From: Alphaproteobacteria bacterium HGW-Alphaproteobacteria-6
GTDB lineage: Bacteria > Pseudomonadota > Alphaproteobacteria > Rhodobacterales > Rhodobacteraceae
Assembly (NCBI GenBank): GCA_002841115.1
Contig: PHEC01000010.1
Location: forward strand, 1-63,180
Reading direction: 5' to 3'
Length of the DNA stretch: 63,180 bases
Below the pieces are notes generated by a model. The model was given only the letters and a program-made list of their open reading frames with translations, had not been told where the DNA came from and ran no database searches. The translations under genes and the position numbers were made by a program. This document shows, piece by piece, positions 52,367-62,011 of the stretch (position 1 is its first letter; every line of letters begins with the position of its first letter).

Positions 52367-52927
52367 TCAGGAATTCTGCACGATCAGGATCGCCCGCGCC
52401 GGCCCGCCCTCGGCCTCGATCCGGTGCGGACGGTCGGCGAAATAGCGGGCGGTGTCGCCGGCGGCGAGCACCTGGCGGTCCTCGCCGGACACCACCTGCA
52501 CCGCGCCTTCCAGAACCGTCAGATGCTCGCGGCACCCCGGCCCGTGCGGATCGCTGACCAGCCGGCCGCCGGCTTCGAAGCCCAGATCATAGACCTCATG
52601 CGCGCCCGCCGCCTCGGCCGGCGACAGGATGCGGATCGTCACCCCCCGGCCATGACCGTCGATCACCGGTGCCGCCGCGGCCCGGATCACCTCGATCGCC
52701 GGCGCCCTGCGCCCCCCGAGCAATCCGGCGAAATCGACCTGAAGCGCCTGGGTCAGATTCCACAGCGTGGCGACGGTCGGGCTCGATTCCCCGCGCTCGA
52801 TCTGGCTGACCATGGAGCGCGACACGCCCGACAACCGCGCCACCGCCTCGAGGCTCAGCCCCTTCGAGGTCCGCGCCGATTTCAGCGAGGCCGCAAGCCG
52901 GTCGTGGATTTCGGAGCGCGTGTTCAT
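52367..52927 (-). CDS. XRE-family regulator with C-terminal cupin domain
   Basis: A 186-residue regulator. Residues of about 15-70 form the helix-turn-helix (LKSARTSKGLSLEAVARLSG, then VSRSMVSQIERGESSPTVAT). The remaining half is a small cupin (EHLTVLEGAVQVVSGEDRQV; AGDTARYFADRPHRIEA). The architecture is that of PuuR/SutR-like sensors of small metabolites. Standing just upstream of kbl-tdh on the same strand, it may control threonine catabolism, though a hairpin element lies between. ATG 52927 is chosen because it aligns with the family start. Confidence 0.92.
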   Translation of the reverse strand: MNTRSEIHDRLAASLKSARTSKGLSLEAVARLSGVSRSMVSQIERGESSPTVATLWNLTQALQVDFAGLLGGRRAPAIEVIRAAAAPVIDGHGRGVTIRILSPAEAAGAHEVYDLGFEAGGRLVSDPHGPGCREHLTVLEGAVQVVSGEDRQVLAAGDTARYFADRPHRIEAEGGPARAILIVQNS

Positions 52928-52960
52928 CGCCCGCAAGGGTGATCGCAGCGCCGGCAAAGG

Positions 52961-53878
52961 TCAACGGGGCAGCATCGCCTCGCCGTCCGGGTCGGCGGCC
53001 TCGGCGACGATCCAGTCGCGAAAGGCAACCAGCGGCGGATGAGCCGCACCGACCGCCGGCCAGACCAGGTAATAGCCCTCCGCCCCCGCCACCGGCTCGC
53101 CGAAGGCGTGGACCAGACGCGCATCGGCCAGCTCCGCCCTTGCCAGAAACTCGGGCAGCAGCGCCACACCCAGCCCGTGGATCACCGCCTGGATCATCGG
53201 TGCGAACTGGTCGAAGAGCATCCCCTGCGGCACCGGTCCCGCCACCCCGTGATGGGCAAACCAGCGCGCCCAGGCATCGGGGCGCGATTCGATCTGCAAC
53301 AGCGGCAGGCCGATCAGGTCGCGCGCCCGCGCGACGGGGTGCCCGGCCAGGTATCCCGGCGCGCAGCAGGCCACCAGCCTTTCGTCGAAAAGCCTCACCG
53401 CGCCCGCCCCCGCCCAGTCGTCGCGGCCGAAATGGATCGCGGCATCAAAGCCCTCCTCGGCGAAATCGAAGGGCTTCAGCCGGGTGCCGAGATTGATCGT
53501 CACCCCCGGATGCGCCCCCAGAAAGCGCGGCAGCCGCGGCGCCAGCCAGCGGGTGCCGAAGGTCGGCAGGATCGCCAGCGACAACGTGCCGCCGCCGGTG
53601 TTCGAGCGGACCCGCATCGCCCCGCGCGAGATCAGGTCAAGCGCCCGGCCGACCTCGCGCGCATAGGCCAGCGCCGGATCGGTCGGCGTCAACCGCCGCC
53701 GTTCGCGCAAAAACAGCGTGACCCCCAGCTGCGCCTCAAGGCTCTGGATCAGCCGGCTGACCGCCCCCTGGCTCAGGTCGAGATCGCGCGCCGCGGCGAG
53801 CGTCGAGCCGGTGCGGATCACCGCCTCGAAGGCGGTCAGCAGCGAGATCGACGGCAAGAGGCGGCGCGGCGTTGCCAT
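52961..53878 (-). CDS. LysR-family regulator, probable glutarate/lysine catabolism activator (GcdR-like)
   Basis: A 305-residue LysR-type regulator. The N-terminal winged helix reads [20 protein letters not shown], then [20 protein letters not shown] and [20 protein letters not shown]. The effector domain ([20 protein letters not shown]) is of the GcvA-like type. ATG 53878 has GGAGGGAATAT upstream, a strong site. It is divergent from glutaryl-CoA dehydrogenase across 104 bp carrying two similar 11-mers, the usual arrangement for a regulator of gcdH. Confidence 0.92.
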   Translation of the reverse strand: MATPRRLLPSISLLTAFEAVIRTGSTLAAARDLDLSQGAVSRLIQSLEAQLGVTLFLRERRRLTPTDPALAYAREVGRALDLISRGAMRVRSNTGGGTLSLAILPTFGTRWLAPRLPRFLGAHPGVTINLGTRLKPFDFAEEGFDAAIHFGRDDWAGAGAVRLFDERLVACCAPGYLAGHPVARARDLIGLPLLQIESRPDAWARWFAHHGVAGPVPQGMLFDQFAPMIQAVIHGLGVALLPEFLARAELADARLVHAFGEPVAGAEGYYLVWPAVGAAHPPLVAFRDWIVAEAADPDGEAMLPR

Positions 53879-53891
53879 ATATTCCCTCCAC

Positions 53892-53949
53892 GCATACTGC
53901 ATGGTCAGAATATCGCTATTCCGGGCCCGCGCAATCGCGCATGATGCAT
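53892..53949. promoter_or_regulatory. Paired 11-bp repeats in the LysR-gcdH divergent region
   Basis: GCATACTGCAT (53892-53902) and GCATGATGCAT (53939-53949) agree at 9 of 11 positions and are 47 bp apart. Both lie in the 104-bp divergent promoter region, so they are candidate LysR operator half-sites. Confidence 0.5.
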
Positions 53950-53982
53950 AGGTATCGCAACACCGCCAGATGCGAGGATGCC

Positions 53983-55191
<1,209 letters not shown>

Positions 55192-55192
55192 T

Positions 55193-55276
55193 TTCATCTT
55201 GGCGAAAATACCTCCGCCGGAGGCTTGCGGCCTCACCACCTGAAGCCTCCGGCGGAGGTATTTGGACCAAGATGAA
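55193..55276. repeat. 84-bp inverted pair of the dispersed hairpin element, copy 4
   Basis: The left arm contains TTCATCTTGG, AAAATACC and CTCCGCCGGAGGCTT. The right arm is its near-exact reverse complement, AAGCCTCCGGCGGAGG, TATTT and CCAAGATGAA, around a centre of about 18 bp. A long cruciform or RNA hairpin could form between gcdH and the E1 gene; it starts 2 bp after the gcdH stop and ends 16 bp before the E1 start. Confidence 0.88.
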
Positions 55277-55291
55277 TGTGCGGGGACAGGA

Positions 55292-57481
55292 ATGGACCGG
55301 GCCGAGATCGTTCACCAGAATTTCCTCAGGCGCGTCGCCGCGGGCGACCTGCCCGGCGGTGCTCTGCCGTCGGGGCCGCTTTCGCCGACCGGGGCGGTGT
55401 CGCTCTTTCGGTCGGGCTGCCTGTCGCGCGCGCTGGACCGGCAGGCGCGCGCGATGCAGAAGGCGGGACAGGGGTTCTATACCATCGGGTCCTCCGGGCA
55501 TGAGGGGATGGCGGCGGTGGCGGCGGCGCTGCGTCCCGACGACATGGCCTTCCTGCACTACCGCGATGCGGCCTTCCAGATCGCCCGGGCGGCGCAGGTG
55601 CCGGGCCAGAGCCCTGCCTGGGACATGCTGTTGAGCTTTGCGTCGTCCTCCGAGGATCCGGTTTCGGGCGGTCGGCACAAGGTGCTTGGCTCAAAGGCCC
55701 TGTCGATTCCGCCGCAAACCTCGACCATCGCCTCGCATCTGCCGAAGGCGGTTGGCGCGGCCTATGCGATCGGCGCGGCGCGGCGGCACCGGCCCGAGCA
55801 TCGCGACCTGCCTGACGACGCCATCGTCCTATGTTCCTTTGGCGACGCCTCGGCCAATCATTCGACGGCGCAGGGCGCGTTCAATACGGCAGGATGGACC
55901 GCCTATCAGTCGATCCCGCTGCCGCTTCTCTTTGTCTGCGAGGACAACGGCATCGGGATATCCACCAGGACCCCTTCGGGGTGGATCGCCGCCAGTTTCG
56001 CGGCCCGGCCTGGGCTGAAGTATTTCCACTGCGACGGGCTCGACATCCATGACACCTTCCGGGTGGCCAGCGAGGCCGCCACCTGGGTGCGGACCCGAAG
56101 AAAGCCCGCCTTCCTGCATGTCGCCACCATCCGCCTTTACGGCCATGCCGGCGCCGACGTGCCGACAACCTATCTTTCCCGCGAGGAGGTCGAGGCAGAG
56201 GAGGCCAATGATCCGCTTCTTCATTCGGTGCGGCTTCTGGATCAGTCGGGCGCGCTGAACCCGGCCGGGGCGCTGGCGATCTATCAGGAGACCTGCGCGC
56301 GGGTGGCGCGGATCGCACAAGACGCGGTGACGCGGCCGCGTCTTGCGACGGCGCGCGAGGTGATGGCCAGCCTGATCCCGCCGAAGCGCGCCTGCCGGCC
56401 GACCAACGGACCGACGCCGGAGGCGCGGGCGGCGGTCTTCGGCGGGGACCTCAGGGCGATGGACGAGCCGCAGATCATGTCGCGGCTGATCAACTGGGCC
56501 TTGACCGACCTGATGCTGGAACATCCCGAGACCGTGCTGATGGGCGAGGATGTCGGGCGCAAGGGCGGCGTCTATGGTGTAACGCAGAAGCTGGCCGCGC
56601 GGTTCGGCCCCGACCGGGTGATCGATACGCTTCTGGACGAGCAGTCGATCCTCGGCCTTGCCATCGGCATGGCGCAGAACGGCTTCGTGCCGATCCCCGA
56701 GATCCAGTTCCTCGCCTATCTGCACAATGCCGAGGACCAGATCCGCGGCGAGGCGGCGACGCTGCCCTTCTTCTCGAACGGGCTTTACACCAACCCGATG
56801 GTCGTCAGGGTCGCCGGACTTGGCTATCAGAAGGGGTTCGGCGGGCATTTCCACAACGACAATTCGGTGGCGGTGCTGCGCGACATTCCGGGGTTGATCC
56901 TTGCCTGCCCGTCCGACGGGGCAGAGGCTGCGAAGATGCTGCGCGAATGTGTGCGGCTGGCGCGCGAGGAACAGCGACTGGTGGTCTTCCTGGAGCCGAT
57001 CGCGCTTTACCCGATGCGCGACCTGCACGGCGAGAAGGACGGCGGCTGGATGCGGCACTATCCCGCCCGAAGCGAGGTGATCCCCTTCGGCGAGGTCGGC
57101 GTCCATGGCGACGGCACCGACCTTGCCATCGTGAGCTTCGCCAATGGCTTTTACCTGTCGCGGCAGGCCGAGGCGCGACTCGCCGAGGCGGGCGTGAAGA
57201 CCCGGGTGATCGACATGCGCTGGCTTTCGCCCTTGCCGGTCGAGGCGCTGATCAAAGCGGTGAAGGGCGCGAAGCGCATCCTGATCGTCGACGAGACCCG
57301 GCGTTCGGGCGGCGTGGCTGAAGCGCTGATGGCGCTGTTCACCGAGCGCACCGACATTCCCCACGCCCGGATCACCGCCGAGGACAGTTTCATCGCCACC
57401 GGCCCGGCCTATGCCGTGACCATGCCCTCGGCGGATGGCATATTCGACGCGGCGATGGCGCTGATCGGGGGCAGGACATGA
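55292..57481 (+). CDS. Single-chain 2-oxoacid dehydrogenase E1 (alpha and beta domains fused)
   Basis: A 729-residue TPP enzyme. The N-terminal E1-alpha domain has the TPP motif starting CSFGDASANHSTAQGAFNTA and ending CEDNGIGIST. After about residue 390 the E1-beta domain follows: LMGEDVGRKGGVYGVTQKLA, DEQSILGLAIGMAQNGFVPI, then NAEDQI and GTDLAIVSFANGFYLS. Normally these are two proteins. In this setting decarboxylation of 2-oxoadipate towards glutaryl-CoA is the obvious inferred role. No lipoyl E2 or E3 gene lies nearby. ATG 55292 has GGGGACAGG upstream; its stop overlaps the next gene by 4 bp. Confidence 0.9.
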   Translation: MDRAEIVHQNFLRRVAAGDLPGGALPSGPLSPTGAVSLFRSGCLSRALDRQARAMQKAGQGFYTIGSSGHEGMAAVAAALRPDDMAFLHYRDAAFQIARAAQVPGQSPAWDMLLSFASSSEDPVSGGRHKVLGSKALSIPPQTSTIASHLPKAVGAAYAIGAARRHRPEHRDLPDDAIVLCSFGDASANHSTAQGAFNTAGWTAYQSIPLPLLFVCEDNGIGISTRTPSGWIAASFAARPGLKYFHCDGLDIHDTFRVASEAATWVRTRRKPAFLHVATIRLYGHAGADVPTTYLSREEVEAEEANDPLLHSVRLLDQSGALNPAGALAIYQETCARVARIAQDAVTRPRLATAREVMASLIPPKRACRPTNGPTPEARAAVFGGDLRAMDEPQIMSRLINWALTDLMLEHPETVLMGEDVGRKGGVYGVTQKLAARFGPDRVIDTLLDEQSILGLAIGMAQNGFVPIPEIQFLAYLHNAEDQIRGEAATLPFFSNGLYTNPMVVRVAGLGYQKGFGGHFHNDNSVAVLRDIPGLILACPSDGAEAAKMLRECVRLAREEQRLVVFLEPIALYPMRDLHGEKDGGWMRHYPARSEVIPFGEVGVHGDGTDLAIVSFANGFYLSRQAEARLAEAGVKTRVIDMRWLSPLPVEALIKAVKGAKRILIVDETRRSGGVAEALMALFTERTDIPHARITAEDSFIATGPAYAVTMPSADGIFDAAMALIGGRT

Positions 57482-58521
57482 AGACCGCCGTGGTGATCTG
57501 CCCGGGCCGGGGCACCTATACCAGGACCGAACTTGGCTATCTGAAGCGGCATTTCGGTGACGCTGCGCTGCTGGCTGTCTTCGACGGCGCGCGCGCGGCG
57601 CTGGGGCAGGAACCGCTTTCGGCGCTTGACGGGGCCGCCGCCTATTCGGTCGCCGAACACACCCGCGGCGACAATGCCTCGGCCCTGATCTATGCCGCCA
57701 CGCTTGGCGATTTCCGCGCCATCGACCGCCGGGCGATCGAGGTCGTCGCCGTCACCGGCAATTCGATGGGGTGGTATTCGGCGCTGGCCTGCGGGGCCGC
57801 ACTGACGGCAAAGGCCGGGTTCGAGGTGGTCAATACCATGGGCACCCTGATGCAGGAAGCGCTGATCGGCGGGCAGGTCGTGCATCCCTGCGTCGGCGAG
57901 GATTGGCTGGCGGACCCGGCGCGCAAGGCAGCACTTCTGGCCAGGGTCGCGCGGATCGACGCGCGCGACGGCCATGTGCTGGCGCTGTCCATCGACCTTG
58001 GCGGGATGCTGGTGCTGGCCGGCAATGACGCCGGGCTGGCGGCGTTCGAGGCCGAGGTTCCGCCCGAACAGGGCCGGTTCCCGATGCGGCTTGCCAATCA
58101 TGCCGCCTTTCATACCGCGCTTCAGGCGCCGGTGGCCGCGGCCGGGCGGGCGCGGCTGTCACCTGAGCTTTTCGGCCAGCCAAAGCTGCCGCTGATCGAC
58201 GGGCGCGGGGCGATCTGGTGGCCGGGCGCCACCGAGACCGAAGCGCTGTGGGACTACACCCTCGGGGCTCAGGTCACCGAACCTTACGACTTCGCCCATG
58301 CGATCCGCATCGCGGCGCGGGAATTCGCGCCCGATCTTTTCATCGTCACCGGGCCCGGCACGACGCTGGGCGGCGCGGTGGCGCAATCGCTGATCCTTGC
58401 CAACTGGCGCGGCATGGGGTCGAAGCGTGATTTCCAGGACAGGCAACAGGCGGCGCCGCTTCTCGTCTCCATGGGCATGGATGACCAGCGCACAACCGTA
58501 ACCGAGGGAGAGACAAGATGA
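57478..58521 (+). CDS. FabD-like acyltransferase (ACP S-malonyltransferase family)
   Basis: A 347-residue protein with the FabD fold pattern. The nucleophile elbow is AVTGNSMGWYSALA (Ser96), the N-terminus AVVICPGRGTYTRTELGYLK resembles the FabD oxyanion loop, and NHAAFHTALQAPVA supplies the catalytic His. FabD normally moves malonyl between CoA and ACP, but this gene is locked by 4-bp overlaps between a fused E1 and an aldehyde dehydrogenase in a lysine-degradation cluster. It may transfer the acyl product of the E1 to CoA or a carrier; that is inference. Not the housekeeping fabD by context. Confidence 0.88.
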   Translation: MKTAVVICPGRGTYTRTELGYLKRHFGDAALLAVFDGARAALGQEPLSALDGAAAYSVAEHTRGDNASALIYAATLGDFRAIDRRAIEVVAVTGNSMGWYSALACGAALTAKAGFEVVNTMGTLMQEALIGGQVVHPCVGEDWLADPARKAALLARVARIDARDGHVLALSIDLGGMLVLAGNDAGLAAFEAEVPPEQGRFPMRLANHAAFHTALQAPVAAAGRARLSPELFGQPKLPLIDGRGAIWWPGATETEALWDYTLGAQVTEPYDFAHAIRIAAREFAPDLFIVTGPGTTLGGAVAQSLILANWRGMGSKRDFQDRQQAAPLLVSMGMDDQRTTVTEGETR

Positions 58522-60017
58522 CCCATGATGATATCCTCAAGGCCGCAGGACTGGGCAAGGCCGAACTGGCGGGCGGCACGCTGGTGGTCCGCAGCCCGAT
58601 CGACGGCGCCGAGGTTGCGCGGGTGCGGGAAACCGACGCCGCCGCCATGCCCGCCATCATCGCCCGTGCGCAACAGGCGTTCCGCGCCTGGCGGCAGGTG
58701 CCGGCACCACGCCGGGGCGAGTTGGTGCGGCTTCTCGGCGAGGAGTTGCGCGCGGCCAAGGCCGAACTTGGCGCGGTGGTGACGCTCGAGGCCGGCAAGA
58801 TCACTTCCGAAGGCCTCGGCGAGGTGCAGGAGATGATCGACATCTGCGACTTCGCGGTCGGCCTTTCGCGCCAGATCTACGGGCTGACCATCGCCTCGGA
58901 ACGCCCCGGCCACCGGATGATGGAGACCTGGCACCCCTTGGGCCCCTGCGCCGTCATCACCGCCTTCAACTTCCCGGTCGCGGTCTGGTCCTGGAACGCC
59001 GCGCTGGCGCTGATCTGCGGCGATCCGGTGATCTGGAAACCGTCGGAAAAGACGCCGCTGACGGCGCTGGCGACGATGAAGATCATGGAGCGCGCCATGA
59101 GGCGCTTCGGCGACGCGCCCGAGGGGCTGGTGCAACTGGTCATCGGCGGGCCGGCGATCGGCGAGGCGCTGGTCGGCTCGCGCGACGTGCCGATCGTCTC
59201 GGCCACCGGCTCGACCCGGATGGGCGGCATCGTCGGCCCCAAGGTTGCGGCGCGCTGGGGCCGGCCGATCCTGGAACTGGGTGGCAACAACGCGATGATC
59301 GTCGCACCTTCGGCCGATCTCGACATGGCGGTGCGGGCGATCGTGTTCTCGGCAGTCGGCACGGCGGGCCAGCGCTGCACCAGCTTGCGCCGGCTCATCG
59401 CCCACAACTCGGTCCGCGAAGACCTGGTGGCGCGGCTGGTCAAGGCCTATGCCAGCCTGCCGATCGGCGACCCGAGGCAGTCGACCACCCTCATCGGTCC
59501 GCTGATCGACGCGGGTGCGCGCGACCGGATGCAGACAGCACTTGAGAAGGCGCGCGCCGAGGGCGGCAAGGTTCACGGCGGCAGGACCGTGGCGACGGGT
59601 GTGCCGCAGGGCGGCGCCTATGTCGAGCCGGCGATTGCCGAGATGCCGGCGCAGACGGATACGGTGCGCACCGAGACCTTCGCGCCGATCCTCTATGTCA
59701 TGGGCTACGAGACGCTGGATCAGGCGATCGCGCTGCAAAACGACGTGCCGCAGGGCCTGTCGTCGTGCATCTTCACCCTGAACATGCGCGAGGCCGAAAC
59801 CTTCCTGTCGGCGACCGGTTCGGACTGCGGCATCGCCAATGTCAACATCGGCCCCTCGGGCGCCGAGATCGGCGGCGCCTTCGGCGGCGAGAAGGAGACC
59901 GGCGGCGGCCGCGAATCCGGATCGGACGCCTGGAAGGGCTACATGCGGCGCCAGACCAATACGGTCAACTACTCGGCCGAATTGCCGCTGGCGCAGGGGG
60001 TGAAATTCGACATCTGA
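58518..60017 (+). CDS. ALDH7-type aldehyde dehydrogenase, probable 2-aminoadipate-6-semialdehyde dehydrogenase
   Basis: A 499-residue NAD(P)-dependent aldehyde dehydrogenase. The active Cys is in GTAGQRCTSLRRLI, the general-base Glu in LELGGNNAMIVAPS and the cofactor loop in SATGSTRMGG. GQRCTxxRRL with GGNNA is characteristic of antiquitin (ALDH7A1), which oxidises aminoadipate semialdehyde in lysine catabolism. Together with gcdH and saccharopine dehydrogenase this supports the saccharopine route. ATGA overlap with the acyltransferase gene. Confidence 0.93.
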   Translation: MTHDDILKAAGLGKAELAGGTLVVRSPIDGAEVARVRETDAAAMPAIIARAQQAFRAWRQVPAPRRGELVRLLGEELRAAKAELGAVVTLEAGKITSEGLGEVQEMIDICDFAVGLSRQIYGLTIASERPGHRMMETWHPLGPCAVITAFNFPVAVWSWNAALALICGDPVIWKPSEKTPLTALATMKIMERAMRRFGDAPEGLVQLVIGGPAIGEALVGSRDVPIVSATGSTRMGGIVGPKVAARWGRPILELGGNNAMIVAPSADLDMAVRAIVFSAVGTAGQRCTSLRRLIAHNSVREDLVARLVKAYASLPIGDPRQSTTLIGPLIDAGARDRMQTALEKARAEGGKVHGGRTVATGVPQGGAYVEPAIAEMPAQTDTVRTETFAPILYVMGYETLDQAIALQNDVPQGLSSCIFTLNMREAETFLSATGSDCGIANVNIGPSGAEIGGAFGGEKETGGGRESGSDAWKGYMRRQTNTVNYSAELPLAQGVKFDI

Positions 60018-60022
60018 ACCCC

Positions 60023-60082
60023 GTCCCGGGCGTGATCCGGGACCTCTGCCAGATCGAGGAGGCCCCGGATCAGGTCCGGGGC
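60023..60082 (+). terminator. Two palindromes after the ALDH7-type gene, probable terminator region
   Basis: GTCCCGG-GCGTGAT-CCGGGAC (60023-60043) and GCCCCGGA-TCAGG-TCCGGGGC (60062-60082), the latter followed by TTCATTTGTTG. Both are near-perfect and lie right after the stop at 60017. The T-run is short. 60083-60218 holds no gene that I can support. Confidence 0.55.
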
Positions 60083-60218
60083 TTCATTTGTTGCGGCGAC
60101 GAAAATCTTCGCGCAGACGGCGGTAACGCCAACAGCGAAGGTCGCGTTCGCGGACGAAGCTGACTTCGCTGTAATGGCCGCTTTCTCACTAGAATCGGAA
60201 CCCGAACGGCATCTCGTC

Positions 60219-60890
60219 CTAGTGAACGTTGCGATTCAAGGATTTGAATGACTGTTGGATTTGGCAATCGACATGCTTCGAGAACGCGGTGAATGCAATG
60301 AGGCAATGGCGTGCAAAATCGCTCCCAATCACTACCATTCCATGATCAACCTTGATCCCGGGAGTAGAACCGATTTTTTGGGCGAGCTTCTCAAGCTCGC
60401 TGTGCCTTTTCGTTGTGGTACTATCTAACTCAGGTCTTTGCGGTGCATTCGGGTGAGCAAGAATGTTCCGAGTTTGGATGAGAACGTCGAGGGTGTGCCA
60501 AGTCCCATCGTCAATATCCGAGAAGCCACCGTTCTTTAGAAACTCTAAGCGTTTTTGCCACTTCCATCTGCCCCCTTTGTTCGGATCAAATTTCACGCGA
60601 TGCCTGAGCTCAAGCCACTCGGTGGCGCGCCGCAGGGACTTCTCGACGAGGGACGTAAGGTGAAATACGTGAGAGTGCCGAACGCGGTCGATATAGTAAT
60701 CAACCAGCACTAGCGAGTCTTCGTCAATGTATCCTTTCAGCATTTCGTCAATATTGTGTTCACCAACTTTCAAGTACCAGTCGAATAGTTCCAACTCGCC
60801 GTGATCAAGCACGCCCTCGTCCTTTAAGTAACTGAGGATGCTCAGTCGATAGAACTCTTCCAGAAATTGATCCATTTGGGTATCGGTCAT
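60219..60890 (-). CDS. HEPN-motif protein, putative ribonuclease toxin or defence effector
   Basis: A 223-residue, mostly helical, charged protein. Residues 141-146 read R-N-I-L-A-H in the helix TLDVLIQTRNILAHPNAPQR, matching the R-x4-H (RNxxxH) signature of catalytic HEPN RNases. The rest (FLEEFYRLSILSYLKDEGVL; LVEKSLRRATEWLELRHRVK) suggests a helical bundle. No membrane or signal segment. It begins 8 bp after the upstream gene in an operon. A sampled 60-base line within it is about 47 percent G+C, against about 73 percent for a line in the flanking saccharopine gene, so it looks acquired. Function is inferred; non-catalytic HEPN homologues exist. Confidence 0.75.
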   Translation of the reverse strand: MTDTQMDQFLEEFYRLSILSYLKDEGVLDHGELELFDWYLKVGEHNIDEMLKGYIDEDSLVLVDYYIDRVRHSHVFHLTSLVEKSLRRATEWLELRHRVKFDPNKGGRWKWQKRLEFLKNGGFSDIDDGTWHTLDVLIQTRNILAHPNAPQRPELDSTTTKRHSELEKLAQKIGSTPGIKVDHGMVVIGSDFARHCLIAFTAFSKHVDCQIQQSFKSLNRNVH

Positions 60891-60898
60891 ACGGGCGC

Positions 60899-61687
60899 CT
60901 ATGACCTCAAGTCGGGGTCATTCATGTCTATGCCGAGCGTTTCAAGCATGAAATCCGCCCTCATTCTCTTCATCCTTTCCATGACTTCCTCGGCGCGGGT
61001 CGCGTCGAACTGCCTATCGACGACCGCTTGCTCGAGGACGGACAATTCGGACCTCATCATCCTGATCACCGGTTCGGATAGACCCGCCACCACGGTTGCC
61101 AAGTCCGGGTCAAATGTGTCTGGGTCCGTCACATCGAGAGTTTGCAAGGTGAATTTGAACTTGGTGATCATCTGATGAAGGTCACGCAAGATGACCATCT
61201 GTGCTTCGATAGTGTTCCAGTCAATACCAAAGCCTCGGTTCGCGATATTTTCTAGACAAATGTGAACAGCTCCAAGGATCGTGATATCGACAACAAGCCG
61301 ACCTTTCTTCCATTCAACGTCCTGGCGAGCGTCCAAGGCGCTGGGGTAATCAGATAGTGCGTTTGGCAGATATTCGTCCTGCAATTGCATCGCGGCACCC
61401 CGGTGCGCAATTGACTGCTGAACCGCAACAAGCTGTGCCAGCGCATTTCTGCGCTGTGCCTTGCCAGAAGGCTCGGTCGAAATTTTCAATATGATATGGT
61501 TTAATATCTCGTGGCGCCAGTAGTGAAGCCGTTCCTTATCGGAACCAATACCGATACCAATATCCCAAAACGTCTTGATCGGAGAGCGGGCGGGGTCCCA
61601 ATACTTTGTGCCAAGTATTGAGATCAGATTCTCTTCTGTGAGGCGAAACCCAGCGCTTCCCTTCAAGGCGGCAAGTACTCCCGACAT
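60899..61687 (-). CDS. Helical protein of unknown function, partner of the HEPN gene
   Basis: A 262-residue protein, first gene of the two-gene AT-richer operon. ATG 61687 has GGAGGGAGCA directly upstream; ATG 61738 lacks a ribosome site. No known domain recognised, no signal or membrane helix. The N-terminal part contains LTEENLISILGTKYWDPARS, which could be an alpha/beta binding element. The rest is predicted helical with many charged residues (LVAVQQSIAHRGAAMQLQDE; RAEEVMERMKRMRADFMLET). It could be an antitoxin, sensor or activator for the downstream HEPN protein; position and tight spacing are the only evidence. Confidence 0.75.
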   Translation of the reverse strand: MSGVLAALKGSAGFRLTEENLISILGTKYWDPARSPIKTFWDIGIGIGSDKERLHYWRHEILNHIILKISTEPSGKAQRRNALAQLVAVQQSIAHRGAAMQLQDEYLPNALSDYPSALDARQDVEWKKGRLVVDITILGAVHICLENIANRGFGIDWNTIEAQMVILRDLHQMITKFKFTLQTLDVTDPDTFDPDLATVVAGLSEPVIRMMRSELSVLEQAVVDRQFDATRAEEVMERMKRMRADFMLETLGIDMNDPDLRS

Positions 61688-62011
61688 TGCTCCCTCCGCT
61701 TCAACTGTGCACCTTTTATCAGCGGAATGCGTCGGCATTTGGGCGGTGAAGTCGGACCCGGGGAATGTCGGCTAGGCCTGTCAGCGGTCATTCGCTGCGA
61801 AACACCGAACTCGCAAAATGGGCTCAGACCTGACCTCCCGCCCGTAGACAGAACCCCACCCCCCCGGCACAATGACCGACCACCCGGTCACTTTTCTACG
61901 TTCCCCCACCAAAACCGCCGGAATACCCGAAGAAATCGCCATCTGCATGGGCCAATGTGTCCCCGAACCAGCGCCACGCCGAAGGCGTCACAGAAGAAAA
62001 GGAAACGCGGA
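61688..62011. other. 324-bp divergent intergenic region between the insert and saccharopine dehydrogenase
   Basis: Presumably holds promoters for both the minus-strand pair and the plus-strand dehydrogenase. I see no gene, no clear operator and no terminator. Composition changes from AT-richer to typical across it, so one boundary of the insert probably lies here. I found no target-site duplication matching the other side near 60100-60200. Confidence 0.5.

Noticed and set aside
60219-61687. CRISPR-associated HEPN (Csm6/Cas13-like) proteins
   Set aside because: No CARF domain, no second HEPN motif, no cas genes and no repeat array.
60100-61900. Insertion sequence or prophage remnant
   Set aside because: No transposase or integrase frame, no terminal inverted repeats and no target duplication could be found.
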